This document shows, in pieces, positions 43,369-51,159 of a stretch of DNA of 64,000 nt. Positions within the stretch are counted from its first letter, which is position 1. Each line of letters begins with the position of its first letter. Source of the DNA: DASRAU01 sp035638075 (GTDB lineage: Bacteria > Acidobacteriota > Polarisedimenticolia > Gp22-AA2). The position numbers and the translations under genes are program-made. Below the pieces are notes generated by a model that made no database searches, was not told where the DNA came from, and was given only the letters and a program-made list of their open reading frames with translations. Location of the stretch: NCBI GenBank assembly GCA_035638075.1, contig DASRAU010000046.1, positions 1 to 64,000 of the forward strand, in the 5' to 3' direction.

Positions 43369-45345
43369 TCAGTCGCGGGAGGGGCGGAACGGGACGACGT
43401 TCGGCGCGGCCTCGCGCGCGGCGCGGCGCGCCTGGCGGTTGCGCGCCCGGTTGAGCGAGGCCCGCTGCAGGAGGTCGTCGACCCCTTCGCCGTCGAGCGG
43501 GTAGATGGCGATGCCGACCGACAGCCCGGCGCGGGCGGCGTCACCCTCCCCCAGCCGGAGAACGAAGCCGTCCACCGCCTGCTGCAGCCGCTCGGTCAGA
43601 AGCGCCGCGGCGGCGAACCCGGTCCCCGGCAGGAGGGCGGCGTATTCGTCCTCGCCGAGGCGCACCAGCACGTCGCGCTCGCGCAGGTGGCTGCGCAGCA
43701 CGCGGCCGACCTCCATCAGGAGGCGGTCGCCCGCCTCGCGGCCGTGCCGGCGGTTGACCGCCGCGAAATCCTCCAGGTCCATCTCGACGACGCTCAGCGG
43801 CTGCCCCGACTGCTGGCTGCGGACGATCTCCTTGCTGAACGCCTGCCTGAGGTACCGCTCGTTCGGCAGGTGCGTGACGCCGTCGCTGAGGCCCGCCTCT
43901 CCCTCCTCGAGACCGAGACGGCCTTCGTGGATCGCCCCCGACGCGAGGCGCGCCAGGATCTCCATGACCCGCACGTGGTCGTCGAGGCACGGCGCGTTCG
44001 CCGGGAAGTAGACCGTGATGACGCCGAGCACCTCGTCGGCGTGGACGAGCGGGAAAGCCGCCACCGTCGAATACGCGACCGGATCGACCTCCGTCCCCCC
44101 GAGCTCGAGGGCGGCGCCGCCGTCGAAGCGGCTGGTGCGATGCGTGGCCGCCCAGCCGGTGATCCCCTCGCCGAAGCGCAGCCGCCGGCCGCGCAGCGGC
44201 GCCGCGTTCGCCCCCGAGACGAAGCGCGCCTGCAGCTCGCCCGGCGACGACACCAGGTGGACGACGCAGGTCCGGAAGGGCACCAGCATGGCGATCTTGC
44301 TGACGACGAGATCGAGGACATCGGTGAGCCGCAGGCTCGACCCGAGCGTGCGGGCGATTTCGTACAGGGCGTACACCTCGCGCTGGGCCGCCGCCGCGTC
44401 CCTCGGGGCGCCGGACGCCGCGGAGAGGGCGCGCGGCGCGGCCGCGTCCGACTGCGTGACTCCGCCCCGCGCCCGCACGACCCCCTGGTGCAGGAGCGTT
44501 CCGAAGCCTCCCGGGTCGGCCGGCTCGGGGACGGCGGCCGCGGCGCCGGCCGCGCTCGCGAGATCGGACTCGCTCCCATCGAGCCGGGGACCCGAAGCCG
44601 AGGCGCCCTTCATCGCCGCGGCGATCGCCTCCACCTGCCCGAGCACGACGGCCACGACCTCGGGATCGAACTGCACGCCGGACCAGGTCTCGATGAGTCC
44701 CGCCGCCTCCGCGGGCGGCAGGCTCCCGCGCCAGGCGCGCTCGGAGGTGAGCGACTCGAAGGCGTCCGCCACGGCCAGGATGCGCGCGCCGAGGGGAATC
44801 GCCGTGCCCTGCAGCCCCTCGGGATAGCCGTGCCCGTCCCAGCGTTCGTGATGGTGGCGGATGATCTCGAGCACCGGCTCCGGAAGACCCGACGGCGCGA
44901 GGATCGCCACACCGGCCTGCGGATGTGCCTTCACCTTCTCGAACTCCGCGTCCGACAGGCGCCCCGGTTTGCAGAGCACGTGTTCCGGGACGACGACCTT
45001 GCCGACGTCGTGCAGGAGCGCAGCGAGCCGCAGGGCCCGCAGCCCTTCCGGATCGAGACCGAGCGTTCGGCCGACCTCCATCGCCCCCGCCTGCACGCGC
45101 CTCGCGTGTCCGCGCGACGACGGGTCGCGCGTATCGAGCGCCTGGATGAGCGTCTCCAGCGTGGCTGCGATCGGATCTTCGGGATCGCGCGGGTCGACGG
45201 GCTGGACGCCGGTGGGGGGCGCGGGGACGCCGGCGGGAGCAGCGACCGCGTCGGAGGTGGCGACGGCAGCGAACCTCCGGGCGAACAGGAACCCCAGGAC
45301 CGCGGCGACCCCGGCGACGAGGAAGGCACCCACGAATTCGTTCAC
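43369..45345 (-). CDS. HD-GYP / GAF / degenerate-GGDEF signalling protein
   Basis: The 658-residue protein has an N-terminal membrane helix (residues 4-22) and an HD-GYP phosphodiesterase domain (about 58-245). His112-Asp113 lie in LLHDVGKVVVP, and HHHERWDGHGYPEGL gives GYP at 173-175. An Ala-rich linker, a GAF domain (about 325-480) and a GGDEF domain (about 485-645) follow. The GGDEF signature reads RLGEDEYAALLP, with Glu565 replacing the second Gly, so cyclase activity is doubtful. HD-GYP domains degrade c-di-GMP. The net role is probably c-di-GMP breakdown controlled by GAF and the altered GGDEF domain. The start is GTG 45345. Confidence 0.9.
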   Translation of the reverse strand: MNEFVGAFLVAGVAAVLGFLFARRFAAVATSDAVAAPAGVPAPPTGVQPVDPRDPEDPIAATLETLIQALDTRDPSSRGHARRVQAGAMEVGRTLGLDPEGLRALRLAALLHDVGKVVVPEHVLCKPGRLSDAEFEKVKAHPQAGVAILAPSGLPEPVLEIIRHHHERWDGHGYPEGLQGTAIPLGARILAVADAFESLTSERAWRGSLPPAEAAGLIETWSGVQFDPEVVAVVLGQVEAIAAAMKGASASGPRLDGSESDLASAAGAAAAVPEPADPGGFGTLLHQGVVRARGGVTQSDAAAPRALSAASGAPRDAAAAQREVYALYEIARTLGSSLRLTDVLDLVVSKIAMLVPFRTCVVHLVSSPGELQARFVSGANAAPLRGRRLRFGEGITGWAATHRTSRFDGGAALELGGTEVDPVAYSTVAAFPLVHADEVLGVITVYFPANAPCLDDHVRVMEILARLASGAIHEGRLGLEEGEAGLSDGVTHLPNERYLRQAFSKEIVRSQQSGQPLSVVEMDLEDFAAVNRRHGREAGDRLLMEVGRVLRSHLRERDVLVRLGEDEYAALLPGTGFAAAALLTERLQQAVDGFVLRLGEGDAARAGLSVGIAIYPLDGEGVDDLLQRASLNRARNRQARRAAREAAPNVVPFRPSRD

Positions 45346-45388
45346 GCCCGGCTCAGACTCCCTGTCCCCGCCCCGGGGAAAGCACCAG

Positions 45389-45439
45389 AGCCGGCCCCGT
45401 GGGGAGGTGACGGGACCGGCTCAGTGCAGGTTTCCCTGC
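45389..45439 (-). other. Tandem stem-loops in a 545-base non-coding region, possible structured leader
   Basis: Read on the minus strand, 45439-45426 is GCAGG-GAAA-CCTGC, a 5-bp stem with a GNRA tetraloop. It is followed by a 12-bp stem with one mismatch (45421-45410 with 45400-45389) and a 9-base loop, ending 44 bases before the HD-GYP start codon. I tried to match it to c-di-GMP (GEMM), cobalamin and TPP riboswitches and could not. The rest of 45346-45890 holds no credible gene; the accD promoter is near its right end. Confidence 0.35.
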
Positions 45440-45822
45440 GTGTCAGCTCGCTCGCCCTTCGTTTCGCCCGCCGTCCTCCTTGCGCATCCCACCGATGCAT
45501 TCCCCCTTATCGCAACGGCCGTACCAGCCGCGGCCAGGCCTCGCCCTGGACCAAGGGAGCGCGCGGAAACCACGGCAGGGAAAAGGGTTGGCCAGTCAGT
45601 CGCGGTTCGGTCATCGGATGTGGGCGGGGTTGCGTCAACGAGCCGTCGTCGCGGGACGTCGAGAAGCTGGACGCGAGCCGTTCGGCGGTGACCAGAGCCG
45701 GCCAGATAAAATGCGCAAACTGTTGATTCCTAATGATTTATTACTCGTGGCCGAAGACTGGTCAGCCCTCTCCGGGCCGTGTCCATGGATTGATCACGGC
45801 CAAATTCGGTAGATCCATCGGC

Positions 45823-45851
45823 TTGACCGACCATGGGGGGGTCGGTACTAT
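45823..45851 (+). promoter_or_regulatory. Predicted accD promoter
   Basis: TTGACC (45823-45828), a 17-base spacer and TACTAT (45846-45851) lie 39 bases before the accD ATG. A 14-base motif shared with the subtilase promoter (45796-45809) lies 13 bases upstream of the -35 element. Confidence 0.55.
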
Positions 45852-45890
45852 TCCGGCACCCTCTGGGGGGCCGACGAGGGCGGGGTCCTG

Positions 45891-46898
45891 ATGGAAATCG
45901 CGTGGTTCAAAAAGATCCGCAAGCCGAAGCAGGCCGTCGAACATCGGCGCATCCAGGTGCCCGAGGGGCTCTGGGTCAAATGCAATTCCTGCAAGGAAAT
46001 CATCTATAAGAAGGAAGTCCTCCGGAACGCCAACGTCTGCCCGAAGTGCGGCTATCACTTCCGCATCTCGGCGCGCGAACGACTCTCGTCGCTGTTCGAC
46101 GAAGGGCGCTACCAGGAGACCGACACCGACATCTATTCGGTCGACCCTCTGAAGTTCCGGGACCAGAAGCCCTACCGCGATCGCCTGCGCGAGTACCGCG
46201 ACAAGACCGGGCTGCACGACGCCGTCATCAACGCGCGCGGCAGCCTCGGCGGATCGCCCGTGATGATGTCGGTCATGGAGTACGGCTTCATGGGCGGATC
46301 GATGGGTTCGGCGGTCGGCGAGAAGGTGACCCGCGCCATCGAGCGGGCCCTCGACGAGCGCATCCCGGTCATCGTCATCTCCTGCTCGGGCGGGGCCCGC
46401 ATGCAGGAGGGCGCGCTGTCGCTGATGCAGATGGCGAAGATCTCGGCGGCGCTCGGCAAGCTCCACGAGGCGCGCCTGCCGTTCGTCTCGATCCTGACCG
46501 ACCCGACGACCGGAGGCGTGACCGCGTCGTACGCCATGCTCGGCGACCTGAACATCGCCGAGCCGAAGGCGCTCATCGGCTTCGCCGGGCCCCGGGTCAT
46601 CGAGCAGACGATCCGCGAGAAGCTGCCCGAAGGATTCCAGCGCTCCGAGTTCCTCGTCGAGCACGGCATGCTCGACTTCATCATCGAGCGCCGGCAGATG
46701 CGCGACACGCTCATCCAGTGCCTGCGCGTCATGTTCAACCGTGAAATCGCCCGCGCCGGGCACCCCGAGACCGGCGCCCCGGCCGGCGAGACCGGCCGCT
46801 CCGACGGCGAAGTGGTGAAGGAGCGCGAAGGGGGCCGCACCGTTCCCTTTCCCACCACCATCGCCCGCAAGCCGCAGAACCAGCCGACCGAGATCTGA
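45891..46898 (+). CDS. accD: Acetyl-CoA carboxylase carboxyltransferase beta subunit
   Basis: The 335-residue subunit has an N-terminal C4 zinc finger (Cys31, Cys34, Cys50, Cys53). The crotonase-type fold follows, with HDAVINARGSLGGSPVMMSV, ISCSGGARMQEGALSLMQMA and LTDPTTGGVTASYAMLGD. With the alpha subunit, not in this window, it transfers carboxyl to acetyl-CoA, the first step of fatty-acid synthesis. The final ~45 residues are a variable extension. The gene is followed by folC, a common neighbour, with an MFS remnant in between. Confidence 0.95.
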   Translation: MEIAWFKKIRKPKQAVEHRRIQVPEGLWVKCNSCKEIIYKKEVLRNANVCPKCGYHFRISARERLSSLFDEGRYQETDTDIYSVDPLKFRDQKPYRDRLREYRDKTGLHDAVINARGSLGGSPVMMSVMEYGFMGGSMGSAVGEKVTRAIERALDERIPVIVISCSGGARMQEGALSLMQMAKISAALGKLHEARLPFVSILTDPTTGGVTASYAMLGDLNIAEPKALIGFAGPRVIEQTIREKLPEGFQRSEFLVEHGMLDFIIERRQMRDTLIQCLRVMFNREIARAGHPETGAPAGETGRSDGEVVKEREGGRTVPFPTTIARKPQNQPTEI

Positions 46899-46928
46899 CG
46901 AGCCTGCGCTCGTGACGGTCGCCGTCCC

Positions 46929-47093
46929 GTGAACGTCGCCGGGCGGCTCGACCCGCTCCCCATCGGTCCCTTCCACCGCCGCCTGCTGCTCCTCTCGGGG
47001 CTCGGCTGGCTCTTCGACTCGATGGACACGGGCCTGGTGTCGTTCGTCGGCGAGGAGACGCGCGGCCGGACGCTCGAGCAGATCGCCGCATGA
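46929..47093 (+). pseudogene. Remnant of an MFS transporter with in-frame internal deletion
   Basis: From GTG 46929 the 54 codons read as two joined ends of a major-facilitator transporter. The N-terminal part is PIGPFHRRLLLLSGLGWLFD then SMDTGLVSFV, like the first helix of sugar-porter/aromatic-acid transporters. It is followed directly by GEETRGRTLEQIAA, like the cytoplasmic ETRGRSLEEI tail that normally comes after helix 12. About 350-400 residues are missing but the frame is kept. It lies between accD and folC, 30 bases after accD. No function is expected unless the single-helix peptide is retained. Confidence 0.65.
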
Positions 47094-47127
47094 CACGGGC
47101 GGCGGCCGGCTGCAGAATGCTCGGAGC

Positions 47128-48435
47128 ATGACGAACGCGCAGGCGCTGGCCTGGCTCGACGGCCTGGAATCGCTCGGCATCCAGCCGGGACTCGAGCGCA
47201 TCACGGCGCTCTTGGAGCGCCTCGGCAACCCGCACCGGGACCTCCCTTCCGTCATCGTCGCCGGCACCAACGGCAAGGGATCGGTGGTGGCCTTCCTCGC
47301 GGCCATGCTCGAAGCGGCGGGGATCGAACCCGGCGTCTACACCTCGCCGCACCTCGTGCGCTTCCGCGAGCGCATCCGGGTCGGCGTGGAGAACATCACA
47401 GACGACGAGCTGGCCGCGCTCACGGGCGAGGTGCGGCGCGCCGTCGAAGCCATGCGGCGCGAGGGGCTTCCCTCGCCCACCTACTTCGAGGCGACGACGG
47501 CGCTGGCGTTCCTGCACTTCCGGCGCCGTGGCGTGCCTCTCGCGGTGCTCGAGGTCGGGATGGGCGGACGTTACGATGCGACCAACGTCGCCACGCCCCT
47601 GGCCTGTGCCATCACGCCGATCGCCCTCGACCACACGCAGTTCCTCGGCACCACCGTCGCGGAGATCGCCTTCCAGAAGGCGGGGATCGTGCGGCGCGGG
47701 GTGCCCGTGGTCGTGGCGGCGCAGCCGACCGAAGCGGAACAGGTCATCCTCGCCGCCGCCGCAGCGGAGGGCGCGCCGGTGCTTCGGACGAGCGCCTGCC
47801 GCGTCGAGCCGGCCGGGGGCTTTTCCGATCCCCCCGACGTCGTCTTCACGACGCCAGCCGGGCATCGGTTTCATGCGCGCCTCGCGTTGCGCGGCGATCA
47901 CCAGGTGGACAACGCCGCGACCGCGCTCCTCCTCGCCGAGACGCTCCGTGACCTCGACCGCTTCGCAATCGACGACGCGGCGATCGGGCGCGGCCTCGCT
48001 TCGGCCCAGTGGCCCGGCCGCCTCGAGCTGCGACCCGGCGGCTCGCGCGGCCCGGTCGGCGGTGCGGCGGTCGATCTGCTCCTGGACGGCGCCCACAACC
48101 CGGCGGGGTGCCGGATCCTGGCGGGATACCTGCGGCATCACCAGGCCGCGCGAGCGCGACGCGTGCTGCTGTTCGCGGTGATGCGCGACAAGCCGGCGGC
48201 GGAGATGCTGTCGATCCTGCGCGACGTGGCCGACGAAGCGGTGGTCACGACCCTGCCGCTGCCGCGCGCCGCGCCCGCCCCGGACCTCGAGCGCCTGGCG
48301 CGCGACGCGGGCCTGCCCGCGACCGTCGCTCCCGATCCCTCCGCCGCACTGACGGTCGCGGCGCGTCACGCGGGGAAGGGCGGCCTCGTCGTCGCCTGCG
48401 GCTCCCTCTATCTCGTCGGCGCGCTCACCGGCTAG
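47128..48435 (+). CDS. folC: Bifunctional folylpolyglutamate / dihydrofolate synthase
   Basis: The 435-residue Mur-ligase-type enzyme has the P-loop GTNGKGSV (residues 46-53), YTSPHLVRFRERIRVG and the LEVGMGGRYDATNV motif. Further marks are the ITPIALDHTQFLG stretch and the C-terminal LDGAHNPAG. It adds glutamate to folates, and may also make dihydrofolate from dihydropteroate. It is of normal length. The TAG stop shares CTAG (48432-48435) with the stop of the convergent FG-GAP gene. Confidence 0.93.
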   Translation: MTNAQALAWLDGLESLGIQPGLERITALLERLGNPHRDLPSVIVAGTNGKGSVVAFLAAMLEAAGIEPGVYTSPHLVRFRERIRVGVENITDDELAALTGEVRRAVEAMRREGLPSPTYFEATTALAFLHFRRRGVPLAVLEVGMGGRYDATNVATPLACAITPIALDHTQFLGTTVAEIAFQKAGIVRRGVPVVVAAQPTEAEQVILAAAAAEGAPVLRTSACRVEPAGGFSDPPDVVFTTPAGHRFHARLALRGDHQVDNAATALLLAETLRDLDRFAIDDAAIGRGLASAQWPGRLELRPGGSRGPVGGAAVDLLLDGAHNPAGCRILAGYLRHHQAARARRVLLFAVMRDKPAAEMLSILRDVADEAVVTTLPLPRAAPAPDLERLARDAGLPATVAPDPSAALTVAARHAGKGGLVVACGSLYLVGALTG

Positions 48436-51002
48436 CGCTTCGCCGGGATCGCAAGCGGGATGAACTCGCGGTCCGTCCCGCTCACCATCTCGACCAGGAG
48501 GCTGCCTCCCTTGCGGGGCAGCATCGTGGGGAAGGAATAGGAAGCGCCGGCGCCGCTGGCGCATTCATGGCAGGCGATCGGCACGTTGTTCAGCCGGATC
48601 CGGCCGCGGCGCGGGTCGACGAAGTAGAGGTTGAAGGCCCCGACGTCCACCTCGTGGGTCGTGCTCCAGGTCGCCGTGAACGACCGCCGCCCCGCCCCGG
48701 GAACCAGGACCGCGTCCACCACGGCCTGGTGGCATGCTTCGGGATCCTGCGTGTGGTTGGCGATGGTGGGGCAGGTGTCGGCCTCGTCGGCCACGCCGTC
48801 GCCGTCGCGGTCGAGCGCCCCGTTCAGGTTCAACAGCACGAGCCCCGAATCGCTCGCCAGGTCGACCCAGCCGTCGCCATTGAAATCACCCGGCAGCGTC
48901 CTTACTCCGTTTGTCATGAAGTGCCCGACGCGCTCGAACGATCCGTCCCCGCGCCCGCGCATGAGCAGCCCGCCGATGGCCAGGTCGAGCCGGCGGTCGC
49001 CGTCGTAGTCGGCGAGCCGCAGCGGCTCACGATGCGTGAGCGAAAGGGCCCCCGCGGAGGATCGATAGTCGGATGGGATCACCGTTCCGACCTGGCCGCC
49101 TCCGAGCCCCGGCCACACGAGGAGCGCGTCCTGGCTGAGACCGACGAGGTCCTTGCGGCCGTCCCCGGTGACCTCGGCGCAGCCGAGGGCGATGAGGTTC
49201 TCGCTTCTGTTTTCGACCGGGATGATCCCGCCGGCGGCGCCGCGCACCGCCGTCCGCAGCACCCCTCCCGCCGTCTGTTCGTATTCGGTCCAGGCCAGAC
49301 CGGGACGGACCGCGCCGGAATCGAAGTCGCACACGACGACGCTGTCGGGGTTCGGCCCGGCCAGTGCTGGTCCGGCGGTGAAGTGGCCGTCCGCCATCGA
49401 CAGCAGCACGGCGACGCGCCCCGGGGCCGGGTGACAGCCGGGATCGCACACGGTCTCGCCTCGCTGGGTGACGATCAGATCGTCCCGGCCGTCGCCGTCG
49501 TCGTCGCGCACGGCGACCGACTGCACCGGTGTTCCGAGCGGCGTTCGCGCCACGGGATCGAAAATCCCGGCGCCCCGGTTGAGGAGGGCCCAGATTTCCC
49601 CGCTCCGGTCGATCTCCAGCAGGTCGGGCGCGCCGTTGCCGTCGAAATCCCCGTGCTCCAGGATCATCGGCTCGGCGGCCGCGTTCACCACGGCGCTCAG
49701 CAGCCGGAAGGCGCCGCGTCCGTCGCCGCGCTCGAGGGTGATGGAGGCGTAGAGGTACGACTCCGCCACGTCGAGCGCGCCGTCGCCGTCGAAGTCGGCC
49801 ACGGTCATGAGATCGATGTGGCCGTCCTGCGAATAGCGCAGCTGCGGCCCGAACCGCCCGTCACCGAGCCCCGGCAGCACGCCGACGAAGGCGTTCATGA
49901 ATTCGCCCGGCGCATCCTGCAGGCCGGCGGTCGCCACATCGAGCCTGCCGTCGCCGTCCATGTCCGCGACCGCGATGGGCTGCACGTAGCCGAGCACCTC
50001 GGAGTAGCGCGGCGCACCGAAGGTGCCGTCCCCCCGCCCCAGGATCGTGACCAGCTCCACTCCGAGGGGAATTCCCAGCTCCGTCGCGCGTCCGACGATC
50101 GCCGCGAGGTCGAGCTTCCCGTCGCGGTTGAAATCGCCGGACACGACACTGAACGGCTGGTCGGGGATCTCGATCCTCAGCGGAGCGCGGAAGGTGCCGT
50201 CCCCCTTGCCGGGAAGGAGGTTCATCGCTCCGGGACTGTAGCCATAAGAACCGCGGGAGAAGAGGACCACGTCCGGGATCCCGTCGCGGTCGAAATCCCC
50301 CGCCAGGAGCCCGTCGCCGCCACCCCAGATGCTGCGCGGGGGCTGGAATCCGCCCCCGGCCGCGCCGGGAAACACTTCCAGCTCCGAACCGGAGCACAGG
50401 GTGAGGTCGATTCGGCCGTCGCGATCGAAATCGGCGGCCACGAGCGCCCGGCCTCCGGAGTGCTCGAAAGTGAGCGGCTCCGCGAAGCCCATGCCGCCGA
50501 GCCCGGAATAGACCGACAACCCGCTGCCCCCGACCGCGAGATCGACGTTCCCGTCGCCGTCGAGGTCGGCCGCCAGCAGCGACTGGGGGTTATAGGACGT
50601 CTCGATCTGTCCCTTGTCGATGAAGGTGCCGTCGCCCAGCCCGCGAAAGAGGTGAAGGAAGCCGGGAACGTCCCCCTGGTTGCGGAGCGCGACGATGTCG
50701 AGATCGCCGTCCCCGTCGAGGTCGGCGAGGGCGAGAGCCTGGGTCGTGTACCCAGACTCGATTTCGAACTCCTCCCCGAACGTGCCGTCGCCGCGTCCGA
50801 GCATCACGGCGAGGTCGCCGTTGTACGCGGCGACGAGATCCTGCACCCCGTCGCCGTTCAGGTCCCCCACCGCGAGCGTGTTGACGTAGTAGTCGACCCG
50901 GGTCAGGGGCGTCGGGAAGCGCGGCTGCGCCGGCGCAATCCCGGTGAACCCGGCGATCACGGCGGCGGCGCACGCGGCTCGAGGCAACGAAGCTCGCATC
51001 AT
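48432..51002 (-). CDS. Secreted FG-GAP/VCBS repeat protein
   Basis: The ~856-residue protein has a signal peptide (MRASLPRAACAAAVIAGFTG) and more than a dozen FG-GAP-like units of about 45-60 residues. Each carries a calcium-binding loop such as DLNGDGVQDLV, DLDGDGDLDIV, DFDRDGRIDLT, DFNRDGKLDLA or DFNGDGWVDLA, as in integrin-type beta-propellers. A thrombospondin-type-3-like stretch (DRDGDGVADEADTCPTIANH) and a C-terminal beta domain end the chain. Surface adhesion or a structural role is likely. ATG 51002 and 50999 are the best starts; TTG 51023 is in frame but has no ribosome-binding site. Confidence 0.85.
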   Translation of the reverse strand: MMRASLPRAACAAAVIAGFTGIAPAQPRFPTPLTRVDYYVNTLAVGDLNGDGVQDLVAAYNGDLAVMLGRGDGTFGEEFEIESGYTTQALALADLDGDGDLDIVALRNQGDVPGFLHLFRGLGDGTFIDKGQIETSYNPQSLLAADLDGDGNVDLAVGGSGLSVYSGLGGMGFAEPLTFEHSGGRALVAADFDRDGRIDLTLCSGSELEVFPGAAGGGFQPPRSIWGGGDGLLAGDFDRDGIPDVVLFSRGSYGYSPGAMNLLPGKGDGTFRAPLRIEIPDQPFSVVSGDFNRDGKLDLAAIVGRATELGIPLGVELVTILGRGDGTFGAPRYSEVLGYVQPIAVADMDGDGRLDVATAGLQDAPGEFMNAFVGVLPGLGDGRFGPQLRYSQDGHIDLMTVADFDGDGALDVAESYLYASITLERGDGRGAFRLLSAVVNAAAEPMILEHGDFDGNGAPDLLEIDRSGEIWALLNRGAGIFDPVARTPLGTPVQSVAVRDDDGDGRDDLIVTQRGETVCDPGCHPAPGRVAVLLSMADGHFTAGPALAGPNPDSVVVCDFDSGAVRPGLAWTEYEQTAGGVLRTAVRGAAGGIIPVENRSENLIALGCAEVTGDGRKDLVGLSQDALLVWPGLGGGQVGTVIPSDYRSSAGALSLTHREPLRLADYDGDRRLDLAIGGLLMRGRGDGSFERVGHFMTNGVRTLPGDFNGDGWVDLASDSGLVLLNLNGALDRDGDGVADEADTCPTIANHTQDPEACHQAVVDAVLVPGAGRRSFTATWSTTHEVDVGAFNLYFVDPRRGRIRLNNVPIACHECASGAGASYSFPTMLPRKGGSLLVEMVSGTDREFIPLAIPAKR

Positions 51003-51159
51003 CTCGACGGACCTGTCGCTCAACTCGTGTTGGGGCGGCGAAAGGGATTTACGCGCAAACCGGCCGGGGTTGTCAAGATTGGCGGGCCGTCAGGCGGACC
51101 GCGGCGCGGGCCCTTCCCCGCTCCCGCGAGCCCGGCCGAAATGGTAGCCTCTCCCCTGC

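Noticed and set aside
45389..45439. c-di-GMP (GEMM) riboswitch before the HD-GYP gene
   Set aside because: The stem-loops are present but the conserved GEMM joining sequences and second GNRA receptor could not be found.
45480..45812. 110-codon open frame in the 545-base gap
   Set aside because: It has no ribosome-binding site or domain and contains the accD upstream motif; the composition is not protein-like.
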